This document shows, in pieces, positions 16,240-25,687 of a stretch of 64,000 bases of DNA. A model generated the notes under the pieces. It worked only from the letters and a program-made list of their open reading frames with translations, was not told the DNA's origin and did not search any database. A program made the translations under genes and the position numbers. Origin of the DNA: Burkholderiaceae bacterium (GTDB lineage: Bacteria; Pseudomonadota; Gammaproteobacteria; Burkholderiales; Burkholderiaceae_C); assembly GCA_913776825.1 (NCBI GenBank), contig CAJYPV010000018.1:186001-250000 (forward strand), written 5' to 3'. The stretch's first letter is position 1. Each line of letters begins with the position of its first letter.

Positions 16240-17223
16240 ATGAGTGAACTGGCGGTACGCATGGCCCAGGCCGGCGGTCCGGAGGTGATGGTTGTCGAAT
16301 CCGTGGTGCTCGGCGAGCCCGGTCCGGGCGAGGTCCGGATTCGGCACTGCGCCTGCGGCCTGAACTACATCGACATCTATCACCGCAGCGGCGTCTATCC
16401 GCTGCCGCTGCCCAGCGGTCTGGGCATGGAGGGGTCAGGTGTGGTCGAGGCGGTCGGACCGGACGTGACCCATCTGTCGGTCGGCGACCGCGTGGCCTAT
16501 GCCAGCCAGCCGACCGGCGCTTACGCCACGGCCCGGGTGATGCCGGCCCGCTGCGTGGTGCGGTTGCCTGACTTCCTCAGCTTCGAGCAGGGCGCCGCGA
16601 TGATGCTCAAGGGGCTGACGGTGCAATACCTGCTGCGCAGGACCCTGCCGCAGGAGGGCCTGCAAGCCGGCGACTTCGTGCTGTTCCATGCCGCCGCCGG
16701 CGGGGTGGGGCTGATCGCCTGCCAGTGGGCCAAATCACTCGGCCTGCAACTGATCGCCACCGCCGGCAGCGACGAGAAATGCGCCCTGGCGCTGCGCCAC
16801 GGCGCGGCCTTCGCGATCAACTATCAGAAGGACAACTTCGCCGATCGGGTGAAGGAGATCACCGGCGGCGCGGGCGTGAAGGTGGTGTATGACTCGGTCG
16901 GTGCCAGCACCTGGGAGGGCTCGCTGGCCAGCCTGCGGCCCTTCGGCCTGATGGTCAGCTTCGGGAATGCGTCCGGGATGGTGCCGCCGATCGAGCTCAA
17001 GGCGCTGGCAGCCAAGGGGCTGTACCTGACCCGGCCGTCGATCTTCGTCCACCTCAGCTCGCAGGCCGCGGCGCAAAGCATGGCCGATGACCTGTTCGAC
17101 GTGGTCCGTCGCGGCGAGGTGACGATCGAGATCGAGAACCGCTATCCGCTGCAGGAGGTGCAGCAGGCGCATCGGGACATGGAATCCCGGCGCACGACCG
17201 GCTCAGGCGTGCTTCTGGTGTGA
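16240..17223 (+). CDS. NADPH:quinone oxidoreductase (zinc-independent MDR family)
   Basis: This 327-residue medium-chain reductase has the GroES-like N-terminus (LNYIDIYHRSGVYP), the substrate-side GMEGSGVVEAVG motif, and the NADPH-binding AAAGGVGLIACQWAK Rossmann motif. Zinc-ligand cysteines of alcohol dehydrogenases are absent, as in QorA-type quinone reductases. It reduces quinones with NADPH, probably as one-electron or detoxifying chemistry in the cytoplasm. GGGAG lies upstream of the ATG. Its last 21 bases overlap the convergent kinase gene. Confidence 0.9.
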   Translation: MSELAVRMAQAGGPEVMVVESVVLGEPGPGEVRIRHCACGLNYIDIYHRSGVYPLPLPSGLGMEGSGVVEAVGPDVTHLSVGDRVAYASQPTGAYATARVMPARCVVRLPDFLSFEQGAAMMLKGLTVQYLLRRTLPQEGLQAGDFVLFHAAAGGVGLIACQWAKSLGLQLIATAGSDEKCALALRHGAAFAINYQKDNFADRVKEITGGAGVKVVYDSVGASTWEGSLASLRPFGLMVSFGNASGMVPPIELKALAAKGLYLTRPSIFVHLSSQAAAQSMADDLFDVVRRGEVTIEIENRYPLQEVQQAHRDMESRRTTGSGVLLV

Positions 17224-19098
17224 GCCGGGCCGCGGCGGCTGATCGCCGTTGCCGTCCAATGGGGCGGCGACGGTGTCGGCGGCCAGCGCGGCCTCGCGAG
17301 CGGCGGGATCCTCCGGCGGACGCGGAACCTGCGGCATCGGCCGATAGGTGGCCGCAGGCGGCAGATCATCCAGCCCGGCGGGCACGGTCGGGGCGCAGCC
17401 GAATTCGTCGACCTCATCGGCGTCATCCGACTCATCCGGCGCGGCCACGTCAGCGGCCTCGGGGCTGGGCGCAGGCGCCGTCGGCACGCGCGGTGCGGGG
17501 GATCCGAGGGCAGGGCCGCGGCGGGCCGAGCCGTCGGCGGCGTCGACCGGCACATCCACGGTTTCGGTCCGCAGCACCTCGTCCAGCACCATCGGCTGGC
17601 CGAGGCGCAGTTCGAAGCTGAAGCACGATCCCAGACCGGGTTGGCTTTCCACCTGCACCTGACCGCCCATCAGTTCGACCAGGCGCTTGACGATGGTCAG
17701 GCCCAGACCGGTGCCGCCGTAGCGTCGGGTGATGCTGCCGTCCGCTTGGGTGAACGGACTGAAGATCTGCGCGATCTGGTCGCGGGTCATGCCGATGCCG
17801 GTGTCATGCACGGCGATGCGCAGCCGCAGCGGACCGGTGGTGGGCGCGTTCGGGGCGTCCTCGTCGTCGACGCGTTGCAGCTCGACACGGACTTCGCCTT
17901 TCTCGGTGAATTTCAGCGCATTGCCGACCAGGTTCACCAGGATCTGGCGCAGACGCAGCGCATCGCCCAACAGGTGCTGCGGCACGCCGGGCTGGATGCG
18001 CGCGCTCAGTTGCAGGCCCTTTTCATGGGCTTGCAGCAGCAGCGGATGCAGCGCCTCGCGCAGGCAGTCATGCAGGCTGAAGGGCGCCTGGTCGATGATG
18101 ACCCGGCCGGCTTCGATCTTGGCGATGTCCAGCAGGTCATTGATGATGACCATCAGGCCCTTGGCCGAGCTGTGCGCGAGCTCGATGAACTTGCGCTGGC
18201 GGTCGTTGAGCTCGGTCTGCAGCACCAGCTCGGTCAGGCCCAGCACGCCGTTCATCGGCGTGCGGATCTCATGGCTCATGTTGGCCAGGAAGGAGCTCTT
18301 GGCCTGGCTGGCGGCTTCGGCGGCCTCGCGGGCGGCTTCGAGCTGGCTTTGGGTGGCCTTGAAATCGCTGATGTCGCGGGCATTGAGCTGCAACACCACT
18401 TCGCCGCTGACCGGGTCCCGCATCGGGCGGGCATCGATCGCATGCCAGCGGCGGCCATTGGCAGTGTTGAGTTCCAGCTCCGCGCCGAAGGTCTGACCAT
18501 CACGCACCTGCGAGACGATGCGCCGGGCCAGGTCCGGATCGGGGAATAGGGCGCTGAAGTCGGTCGCGCCGATGGTCTTGCGCAGACCGTTGAAACACAT
18601 CGCCGCCGCGGGATTGCGCATCAACACGCTGCCATCGCGCAGCGAAAACACGGCAATCCGCACCGAGGTGTGCTGCAGCGCCTCGACGCCGCGCAGCAGG
18701 CTGCGGTCCACGCCGCTGACCAGCGAATCCGCCGCGAACAGCATCACCTGGCGCTTGTCGGGCGTGCGGATGCCGCGGGAGACCAGCATCACCGTGGTCG
18801 GCTGGCCTTTGGGATAGAGCGTCCATTGCTCGCGCACCACCTTGCCTTGGGCATGGTCGGCGGCGGTGACGACCAGCCGTTCCGAGACGGCCAGGCTCAT
18901 GTCGCTCAGATCGCGGGACAGGAATTCCTCGGCGCTGTCGGCGCGCCAGAAGCTCAACGCCGCGGCGTTGGCCCAGAGGTTGCGCTGACGCTCCTGGTCG
19001 TACACCCACATGGGGACGTCCAGCCAGTCATAGTGCGTCAGGCATGAAAAATCGAGCATGAGCCGAGGCGCGTGGGTGAAGGTGAGATTCAATCGCAT
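17203..19098 (-). CDS. PAS-domain sensor histidine kinase, cytoplasmic
   Basis: This 631-residue kinase has no clear transmembrane helix. Two PAS-like domains occupy about residues 20-125 and 130-255 (WHAIDARPMRDPVSGEVV). A HisKA domain (FLANMSHEIRTPMNGVLG) and HATPase (NLVGNALKFTEKG, GTGLGLTIVKRL) follow. The last 130 residues are Pro/Ala/Asp-rich with no receiver domain, unlike the hybrid kinases this arrangement often belongs to. No response regulator is adjacent. The start is uncertain; an internal ATG at 19059 is possible. Confidence 0.85.
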   Translation of the reverse strand: MRLNLTFTHAPRLMLDFSCLTHYDWLDVPMWVYDQERQRNLWANAAALSFWRADSAEEFLSRDLSDMSLAVSERLVVTAADHAQGKVVREQWTLYPKGQPTTVMLVSRGIRTPDKRQVMLFAADSLVSGVDRSLLRGVEALQHTSVRIAVFSLRDGSVLMRNPAAAMCFNGLRKTIGATDFSALFPDPDLARRIVSQVRDGQTFGAELELNTANGRRWHAIDARPMRDPVSGEVVLQLNARDISDFKATQSQLEAAREAAEAASQAKSSFLANMSHEIRTPMNGVLGLTELVLQTELNDRQRKFIELAHSSAKGLMVIINDLLDIAKIEAGRVIIDQAPFSLHDCLREALHPLLLQAHEKGLQLSARIQPGVPQHLLGDALRLRQILVNLVGNALKFTEKGEVRVELQRVDDEDAPNAPTTGPLRLRIAVHDTGIGMTRDQIAQIFSPFTQADGSITRRYGGTGLGLTIVKRLVELMGGQVQVESQPGLGSCFSFELRLGQPMVLDEVLRTETVDVPVDAADGSARRGPALGSPAPRVPTAPAPSPEAADVAAPDESDDADEVDEFGCAPTVPAGLDDLPPAATYRPMPQVPRPPEDPAAREAALAADTVAAPLDGNGDQPPRPGSHQKHA

Positions 19099-19142
19099 CG
19101 CATTGTCGCTGTCGTGCGATGCGTGTCCATCCTCGGCGATGC

Positions 19143-20000
19143 CTAATCCGTCACGCCCCGTGCTCCTTCCGACTGAGCGGTTTCCAGAGGGCGCTCTGCG
19201 GTCTCGGAAAGCGTGTTGATGTCCTCATTCGTGCGCAAATCGCCAACCGCTGCGCGATAGGCGTGCCAACTGGCGTGTCCGATCCACGGTCCGACGATCA
19301 GCAATCCGGCGAAACCCGGCAGCATCGCCAATCCCACCAGCAGCGAGATGAGAAACGCCCAGAGCAGCATCACCCCGGTCTGGGTCACGACCAGGTGGGC
19401 ACTGGTGAGCGCGGCGGTGATGGCATCGACCTCCCGGTCGAGCATCATCGGCAGCGCCATCACGCTGAAGGCGAAGATCAGGACGGCGAAGATCGCGCCC
19501 ACCGCCAGATAGGCGGTGAGGAACGGCAGATAGGCCGGATCCAGCAGATCGGTCAGGCGGTGGATCTCCGGCGGGCTGTCGAAGCTGACCGCGAAGATCA
19601 CCAGCGAGGCCCGCGCCCAAACCATCTCGAGCAGCAGCAAGGCGCCGCCGAACAGCGCCATCTGTCCGAGGTGGTCGCTCCAGCAGGTGAGGGCGTCGCC
19701 CAGGTCCGGGGTGTCGCCGCGCTCCAGGTCACGGCTGACCTGATAAAGCCCGAGCGCCAGAAACGGGCCCAGCAGGAGAAATCCGGCGGAGAGTGCCAGC
19801 ACATACGCGGGCGCGGCCCGCAGCGCCCCGATCAGGGCCCAGCCCATCACCGCGAACAAGCCGCCGAAGACCAGCCCGATGCCGGGCGCGCGGCGGAAAT
19901 CCCGCCAGCCGGCGGCCAGCCAGCGCCAGGGATCGCTCGCCCGCAAGGGGCGCAGCGGCGGCAGCCAGGGACGCGGCGCATCCGGATCGGTGGTCTCCAT
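19143..20000 (-). CDS. DUF2189 family integral membrane protein
   Basis: This 285-residue protein has about six transmembrane helices in the pattern of DUF2189 proteins, with the early WLAAGWRDFRRAPGIGLVFG motif and GLYQVSRDLERGDTP after the second helix pair. Proteins of this family are often found near cytochrome or heme genes, but their role is unknown. The gene is followed by the histidine kinase on the same strand. Confidence 0.85.
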   Translation of the reverse strand: METTDPDAPRPWLPPLRPLRASDPWRWLAAGWRDFRRAPGIGLVFGGLFAVMGWALIGALRAAPAYVLALSAGFLLLGPFLALGLYQVSRDLERGDTPDLGDALTCWSDHLGQMALFGGALLLLEMVWARASLVIFAVSFDSPPEIHRLTDLLDPAYLPFLTAYLAVGAIFAVLIFAFSVMALPMMLDREVDAITAALTSAHLVVTQTGVMLLWAFLISLLVGLAMLPGFAGLLIVGPWIGHASWHAYRAAVGDLRTNEDINTLSETAERPLETAQSEGARGVTD

Positions 20001-20128
20001 GGCCCAAGCCTACGCAAGGCCGGGCGCAGAAGCCAGCCTCGGTGTTTCCCGAGGCGGCGATCAGGGACAGCGGGGAAGGAACCGGATCAGTCGTTCGGTC
20101 GGCGGAGCAAGCTGCCGACGGACATGGT

Positions 20129-20641
20129 TCAACCGCGCTTGACGCGCCGCAGCTCGTCCCACACCAGCAGCACGGCGCCGACGGTGATGGCGCTGTCGGC
20201 GATGTTGAACGACGGGTAGTACCAGTTGGCCCAGTGGAACTGCATGAAGTCCACCACATAGCCGTGCAGCAGGCGGTCCACCACATTGCCCACCGCGCCG
20301 CCCAGGATCAGGCTGAGCGCCCAGGCGAACAGCCGCTGATGGCCGTGACGGCGCAGCATCCAGATGATGAAGACGGTCGCCACCAGGCCCAGGCCGACGA
20401 AGAACCAGCGCTGCCAGCCCGACGCGCCGGCCAGGAAGCTGAAGGCCGCGCCGGTGTTGTGGACCCGCACCAGGTTGAAGAAGCTGAAGACGTAGCGGCT
20501 GTCGCCGTACTGGAAGTTGTTGAGCACCAGCACCTTGGTGAACTGGTCGACCACGATCACCAGCAGCGCGATCGCCAGCCATTGGAGCAGGGAGGTCGAG
20601 GAAGATGCCGAGGACTTCGAGGAGGAGGACTTGGTGGCCAT
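20129..20641 (-). CDS. lspA: Lipoprotein signal peptidase (signal peptidase II)
   Basis: This 170-residue aspartyl protease cleaves prolipoprotein signal peptides after diacylglyceryl transfer, in the inner membrane. Four transmembrane helices and both catalytic aspartate motifs are visible: [15 protein letters not shown] and FNIADSAIT, plus [14 protein letters not shown] Ser/Lys-rich cytoplasmic N-terminus precedes the first helix. Family members normally sit directly after ileS; here ileS lies about 6.5 kb away with other genes between. Confidence 0.95.
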   Translation of the reverse strand: MATKSSSSKSSASSSTSLLQWLAIALLVIVVDQFTKVLVLNNFQYGDSRYVFSFFNLVRVHNTGAAFSFLAGASGWQRWFFVGLGLVATVFIIWMLRRHGHQRLFAWALSLILGGAVGNVVDRLLHGYVVDFMQFHWANWYYPSFNIADSAITVGAVLLVWDELRRVKRG

Positions 20642-20825
20642 GGACGAGGGCGAACAGCTGCGGAACCGGCGCAAGTCCGGCGAGGGGCGAAACCCGCAAC
20701 TGTAGCGCCAGGCGGGCCGGGTTCACGACGGCGCGCTCGATGGCGGCTCACCGGGCGATCGATCCTCGCTGCGCGCGCGCGTGATGGCGTCCCGCGCGCT
20801 GGCGAGCCGCTACAGTGCGGCACCC

Positions 20826-22325
20826 ATGAGACTGCGTCTGCGCCTGAAGATCCTGTTGTTGGCGATCCTGCCGCTGGTGGCCTCGCTGCTGCTGATCGCG
20901 GTGGCGGTGCGCCAGCAGGAGCGCACCCTGCTGGCCCGCGAGCATGCGGCCGTGCAGCGCACCTACATGGAGGCCCGCCGCGATGAGCTGCGCCACTATG
21001 TGGAGCTGGCGGTGAGCACGCTGCAGCCGCTGTATCGGCGCGATCCGTCGGCGTCGCCGGCGCAGGTCGAGGCGGACAAGCGCGAAGCGCTGCGGCTGCT
21101 GTCCGCGCTGGACTATGGCGAGGACGGCTATTTCTTCGTCTACGACCTGGAAGGCCGGGTGCTGATGCATTCGCGGCAACCCGAGCTGCTCGGCCGCAAT
21201 CTGTGGGACATGCGCGATCCGCTCGGTCGCCCGACGATTCAACAACTGATCGCCCAGGCCCGCGCCGGAGGCGGTTATGTGGACTACCAATGGCGCAAGC
21301 CGTCCAGCGGTGAACTAGCGCCCAAGCTCGGCTATGTGGTCGCGATGGAGCGCTGGAACTGGATGGTCGGCACTGGCCTGTATCTGGACGGCATCCGCGC
21401 CACGCTGGAACAACTCGACCGCGAAGCCCAGGCCAACATCGCGCAGACGATGTGGTGGATCGCCGGCATCGCCGTCTTCGGCGTCGCGCTGATCAGCGCC
21501 TGCGCGCTGGCGCTGAACCTCAGCGATCACCGCATCGCCGAGGCCAAGCTGCGCGCGCTGGCGCACCAGGTGGTGCGCTCGCAGGAGGAGGAGCGGGCGC
21601 ATCTCTCGCGCGATCTGCATGACGGCGTGAGCCAGACGCTGGTCTCGACCAAGCTGCTGATCGAATCCGCCCAGCAGGCCGGTGACACCGCCTTGCTGCC
21701 CCGTGCGCTCGAACGGCTCAATGACAGCCTGATCGAAGTGCGGCGGCTGTCCCATCGCCTGCGGCCGGCGCTGCTGGACACCCTCGGCCTGCCTGCGGCG
21801 CTGGAACATCTGGCGCGGGAACTGGATGGGGGCGATGACACCGGGCCGGTGTCGGTCGATGTGCGGATCGTCGGCGAGCCGGTCGAGCTGCCCGAGCTGC
21901 TCAACACCGTGCTGTTCCGCGTGGCGCAGGAAGCGCTGACGAATGTCCTCAAGCATGCACGGGCCGGGCGGGTCGAGATGACGCTGGCCTTCGGCAGCGG
22001 TGGCGGCGTGGACGGCGCCGGTGCCGGGCGTGCTGTGAGCGCCGACACGGGTGCCGAGGTCGATCCGGACGATCCGGACCATCCGGGTTTGGCACCGGGC
22101 GCGGTGCTGCTGCGGGTGCTGGACGACGGTGCCGGCTTCGATCCGGAGGCCACCGATCGCGACGATCCCAGTCAGGGCATCGGACTGCGCAACATGCGCG
22201 AGCGGCTGGCGTCGGTCGGCGGCGTGCTGGACCTGCAGTCCAGCCCCGGCCATGGCACCCAGATCGAAGCGCTGGTCGAGGCCGCAGCCATCGCCCGCCT
22301 GGCGCGCGAGAATCCGGTGTCATGA
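20826..22325 (+). CDS. Cache-domain sensor histidine kinase (NarX/DesK-type)
   Basis: This 499-residue kinase has two transmembrane helices flanking a periplasmic single Cache domain (DGYFFVYDLEGRVLMHS ... GWNWMVGTGLYLDGI-type ending). Cache domains usually bind small organic acids. A HisKA_3 dimerisation domain with EEERAHLSRDLHDGVSQTL and a HATPase with DDGAGFD and GIGLRNMRERL follow. ATG 20826 gives a basic start before the first helix. It overlaps the downstream regulator gene by ATGA, so the two are translationally coupled. Confidence 0.93.
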   Translation: MRLRLRLKILLLAILPLVASLLLIAVAVRQQERTLLAREHAAVQRTYMEARRDELRHYVELAVSTLQPLYRRDPSASPAQVEADKREALRLLSALDYGEDGYFFVYDLEGRVLMHSRQPELLGRNLWDMRDPLGRPTIQQLIAQARAGGGYVDYQWRKPSSGELAPKLGYVVAMERWNWMVGTGLYLDGIRATLEQLDREAQANIAQTMWWIAGIAVFGVALISACALALNLSDHRIAEAKLRALAHQVVRSQEEERAHLSRDLHDGVSQTLVSTKLLIESAQQAGDTALLPRALERLNDSLIEVRRLSHRLRPALLDTLGLPAALEHLARELDGGDDTGPVSVDVRIVGEPVELPELLNTVLFRVAQEALTNVLKHARAGRVEMTLAFGSGGGVDGAGAGRAVSADTGAEVDPDDPDHPGLAPGAVLLRVLDDGAGFDPEATDRDDPSQGIGLRNMRERLASVGGVLDLQSSPGHGTQIEALVEAAAIARLARENPVS

Positions 22326-23017
22326 ACGAGCTGCCGTCGTCGCCTGTGTCCGTCCCTTCCGCGCTGCCCACCGAAGGCGCCGCCGCGCCGGTGCGCATCC
22401 TGCTGGTGGACGACCATCCGCTGGTGCGCGAAGGGCTGCGCTCCCGGCTGCAGGGCGAGTCGCGCTACCAGGTGGTCGGCGAGGCCGGCACCGCGGAGGA
22501 AGCGATGGTGATGATGGTCGCCACCCAGCCGCAGGTCGTGCTGATGGATGTGGGCCTGAAGGGCCACAACGGCATCCAGCTGGCGCAGACCATGCTGGAG
22601 CGCTCCCCCGAGCTGCGGGTGCTGATGTACAGCATGTATGACAACCCCGAGTATGTGCAGCGCGCCTTGCAGGCCGGCGCGCGCGGTTATGTCCTGAAGG
22701 ATGCGCCGGGTGGCGAGATCGTCGCGGCGATCGATGCGGTCGCGGCGGGCGGCACCTTCCTGAGCCCGGGCGTGTCGCGGCGCATGTTCCGCAGCCAGCA
22801 ACCTCGACCGATCCTGTCGCCGCGCGAAAGCGAAATTCTCTCGGCGCTCGGGCGCGGCGAGTCCAGCAAGCAGATGGCCAAAGCGCTGGGCCTGTCGGTC
22901 CGCACGGTGGAGACCCATCGGCAGAACATCAAGCGCAAACTGGAACTGGAAGGCCAGGCCGAGCTGATCCGCTATGCGGTCGAGCATGCGCGGGGTCCGC
23001 AGCGCGATGAGGTCTGA
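22322..23017 (+). CDS. NarL/LuxR-family response regulator
   Basis: This 231-residue regulator has a receiver domain with DDHPLVREGLR, phospho-acceptor D in VVLMDVGLKGHNG and lysine in GYVLKDAPGGEI. A LuxR-type helix-turn-helix (LSPRESEILSALGRGESSKQMA, KALGLSVRTVETHRQNI) follows. It is the partner of the Cache kinase just upstream. Because cstA comes next on the same strand, it probably regulates transport of the sensed metabolite. That link is inferred from position. Confidence 0.93.
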   Translation: MNELPSSPVSVPSALPTEGAAAPVRILLVDDHPLVREGLRSRLQGESRYQVVGEAGTAEEAMVMMVATQPQVVLMDVGLKGHNGIQLAQTMLERSPELRVLMYSMYDNPEYVQRALQAGARGYVLKDAPGGEIVAAIDAVAAGGTFLSPGVSRRMFRSQQPRPILSPRESEILSALGRGESSKQMAKALGLSVRTVETHRQNIKRKLELEGQAELIRYAVEHARGPQRDEV

Positions 23018-23040
23018 CGGGATCGCCTGACAACGCGGGG

Positions 23041-23071
23041 TGACCCAACAGCGCGGGATGACCCAACAGCG
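23041..23071. repeat. Two direct repeats of TGACCCAACAGCG, 18-bp period
   Basis: TGACCCAACAGCG is found at 23041-23053 and again at 23059-23071 in the 304-base region between the response regulator and cstA. Two helical turns apart, the copies could form tandem operators for the upstream regulator. Confidence 0.4.
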
Positions 23072-23213
23072 TCGGATCGCGTGACCGCACCGGCTCGTCC
23101 GACCACGTCCCATCACGGCTTGCGCTCGCCGGACGACCGCCCGCCTGGGGTTTCCACTTAAGCGGTGCCACGCGCCAGGACTAGGGCATCGGACGGATGT
23201 TCCCGCTGCGCTG

Positions 23214-23228
23214 GGCACGCAAACTGCC
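23214..23228 (+). promoter_or_regulatory. Possible sigma-54 promoter upstream of cstA
   Basis: GGCACG (23214-23219) and CTGCC (23224-23228) give the GG-N10-GC spacing of sigma-54 promoters with one mismatch in each element. It lies about 95 bases before the cstA start. No enhancer-binding protein gene is nearby, so this remains tentative. Confidence 0.3.
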
Positions 23229-23321
23229 TTCTGCAAAAAACCATAGACCGTGCGCGGTGTGCGGGTGCGTCCGATCGTGAGATCGAAGCCCGCCGGCCGC
23301 CACGTCAAGCAGGAGACATCG

Positions 23322-25400
23322 ATGTCGAACATGAGTCGCCACCTCGCCTGGGCGGGCGTGGCAGTGTTGGGGGCCTTCGCCCTGGCCACCGTGGCGCTGG
23401 CGCGCGGTGAAGCGGTCAGCGCGCTGTGGGTGGTGGTCGCCTCGATCTGCGTCTACCTGATCGGCTATCGCTACTACAGCCTGTTCCTGGCGACCAAGGT
23501 CCTGGGCCTGGACCCGACCCGCCAGACACCGGCCTGGAAATACAACGACGGGCTGGACTTCGTGCCGACGCACAAGTACGTCCTCTACGGTCACCATTTC
23601 GCCGCCATCGCGGGCGCGGGCCCCTTGGTCGGCCCGGTGCTGGCCGCGCAGATGGGCTATCTGCCGGGCCTGTTGTGGATCCTCGCGGGCGTGATCTTCG
23701 CTGGCGCGGTGCAGGACTTCATCGTGCTGTTCATCTCCACCCGCCGTGACGGCCGCTCGCTGGGCGACCTGGTCAAGCAGGAGATGGGCCTGGTGCCCGG
23801 CGTGATCGCGCTGTTCGGCGCGTTCATGATCATGATCATCATCCTGGCGGTGCTGGCGCTGATCGTGGTGAAGGCCCTGGCCGGTTCGCCGTGGGGCACC
23901 TTCACCGTGGCGGCCACGATTCCGGTCGCGCTGTTCATGGGCGTGTATCTGCGCTTCATCCGGCCGGGCCGGATCGGCGAGGTGTCGGTGATCGGCTTCG
24001 TGCTGCTGATGCTGGCCATCATCGGCGGCCAGTGGGTGCATGAAAGCCCTGCCTGGGCGCCGCTGTTCACCTATGACGGCAAGGCCCTGACCTGGATGCT
24101 GATCGGCTACGGCTTCGTTGCCGCCTGCATTCCGGTGTGGCTGCTGCTGGCGCCGCGCGACTATCTGTCGACCTTCCTGAAGATCGGCACCATCATCGCG
24201 CTGGCCATCGGCATCGTGATCGTGGCGCCGCCGCTGCAGATGCCGTCCTTCACCCAGTTCGCCGCCGGCAACGGGCCGGTCTGGTCGGGCAATCTGTTCC
24301 CGTTCCTGTTCATCACCATCGCTTGTGGCGCGGTCTCGGGCTTCCATGCGCTGATCAGCTCGGGCACCACGCCGAAGATGCTGGACAACGAAGTCAATGC
24401 CCGGTTCATCGGCTATGGCGGCATGCTGGCCGAATCCTTCGTGGCAGTGATGGCGCTGGTGGCGGCCTCGTGCATCGAACCCGGCGTGTATTTCGCAATG
24501 AACAGCCCGGCCGCGCTGGTCGGCAACACGCCGGAGGCGGTCGCCGCGACGCTCTCGACCTGGGGCTTCGTGATCACGCCCGACATGCTGGTGCAGACCG
24601 CCAAGGATGTGGGCGAGAACACCATCCTGGCGCGGGCCGGCGGCGCGCCGACGCTGGCGGTCGGCATGGCGCACATCCTGCATCAGGTGGTCGGTGGCAA
24701 GGCGATGATGGCTTTCTGGTATCACTTCGCCATCCTGTTCGAGGCGCTGTTCATCCTCACCGCCGTCGATGCCGGGACCCGCGCCGGCCGCTTCATGCTG
24801 CAGGACCTGCTGGGCACCTTCGTGCCGGCGCTCAAGCGCACCGAATCGCTGCCCGCCAACCTGATCGCCACCGGCCTGTGCGTGGCGGCCTGGGGCTACT
24901 TCCTCTATCAGGGCGTGGTGGATCCGCTGGGCGGCATCAACACGCTGTGGCCGTTGTTCGGCATTGCCAACCAGATGCTCGCCGCCGTGGCGCTGATGCT
25001 GGGCACCGTGGTGCTGTTCAAGATGAAGAAGGACCGCTACGCCTGGACCACCATCGTGCCGGCCGCCTGGCTGCTGATCTGCACGATGACCGCCGGCTGG
25101 CAGAAGATCTTCAGCGCCGATCCGAAGGTGGGCTTCCTGGCGCATGCCGGCAAATACGCCGATTCGCTGGCTGCCGGCAAGGTGCTGGCGCCCGCCAAGA
25201 GCCTGGAGGCGATGGAACGGGTCATCTTCAATGACCGGCTGGATGCGGCGCTGTGCGTGCTGTTCATGTTCGTGGTGATCAGCGTGCTGTTCTACAGCGT
25301 GAAGGCGGTGTGGAAGGCGCGTCGCGAAGGTCGGCCGACGGTCCATGAGACCCCGTTCGAGCCGATGCCGGCCAACGCCACCGCGACCGGTCATGCTTAA
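23322..25400 (+). CDS. cstA: CstA-family carbon starvation/pyruvate (peptide) transporter
   Basis: This 692-residue inner-membrane protein has about 16-18 transmembrane helices. Family hallmarks are the N-terminal WKYNDGLDFVPTHKYVLYGHHFAAIAG-type region, the GPLVGPVLAAQMG segment, and FHALISSGTTPKMLDNE. CstA and BtsT proteins import pyruvate, and CstA has also been linked to peptide uptake. GGAG lies upstream of ATG 23322. The stop overlaps the ybdD-like gene. A two-component pair sits immediately upstream. Confidence 0.95.
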   Translation: MSNMSRHLAWAGVAVLGAFALATVALARGEAVSALWVVVASICVYLIGYRYYSLFLATKVLGLDPTRQTPAWKYNDGLDFVPTHKYVLYGHHFAAIAGAGPLVGPVLAAQMGYLPGLLWILAGVIFAGAVQDFIVLFISTRRDGRSLGDLVKQEMGLVPGVIALFGAFMIMIIILAVLALIVVKALAGSPWGTFTVAATIPVALFMGVYLRFIRPGRIGEVSVIGFVLLMLAIIGGQWVHESPAWAPLFTYDGKALTWMLIGYGFVAACIPVWLLLAPRDYLSTFLKIGTIIALAIGIVIVAPPLQMPSFTQFAAGNGPVWSGNLFPFLFITIACGAVSGFHALISSGTTPKMLDNEVNARFIGYGGMLAESFVAVMALVAASCIEPGVYFAMNSPAALVGNTPEAVAATLSTWGFVITPDMLVQTAKDVGENTILARAGGAPTLAVGMAHILHQVVGGKAMMAFWYHFAILFEALFILTAVDAGTRAGRFMLQDLLGTFVPALKRTESLPANLIATGLCVAAWGYFLYQGVVDPLGGINTLWPLFGIANQMLAAVALMLGTVVLFKMKKDRYAWTTIVPAAWLLICTMTAGWQKIFSADPKVGFLAHAGKYADSLAAGKVLAPAKSLEAMERVIFNDRLDAALCVLFMFVVISVLFYSVKAVWKARREGRPTVHETPFEPMPANATATGHA

Positions 25401-25620
25401 GGAGGCGGCGCAAGCGGCGCTCTCCACGGCGGCGGAGGTGCTGCAGGCCGGGCGCTACATGGCACGCGGCGTGCGCCAGCAACTGGTGGGCGCGGACTAC
25501 GGCGCCTACCTGGCGCACATGGCCCGCACCCATCCCGACGAGCCGCCGATGAGCTACGAGACCTTCTTCCGCGAACGCCAGGACGCCCGTTTCAACAGCC
25601 GCACCGGCCGTTGCTGCTGA
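25393..25620 (+). CDS. YbdD/YjiX family small protein
   Basis: This 75-residue protein follows cstA, as in most genomes, and starts inside its stop (ATGCTTAA). It shows the family pattern DYGAYLAHMARTHPDEPPMSYETFFRERQDARF and ends in GRCC. The family is thought to assist or modulate CstA-type transporters. Its C-terminal double cysteine is typical. Confidence 0.92.
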   Translation: MLKEAAQAALSTAAEVLQAGRYMARGVRQQLVGADYGAYLAHMARTHPDEPPMSYETFFRERQDARFNSRTGRCC

Positions 25621-25687
25621 TCAGCTCGGAACAGTCCACCGACCGCCTGCTACAGAGCCGGATCTGGTTTTGTGAAAAGGCGGCCGC

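Noticed and set aside
23181..25427. A 748-codon frame antisense to cstA
   Set aside because: It mirrors the cstA reading frame and is His/Gln/Arg-rich without motifs. CstA is unambiguous.
25400..25687. Search for hrp boxes upstream of the effector-like genes at 25688, 31555, 35503 and 14584
   Set aside because: No TTCG-N16-TTCG was found in any of these leaders, so hrp control is claimed only for the pair at 158 and 1384.
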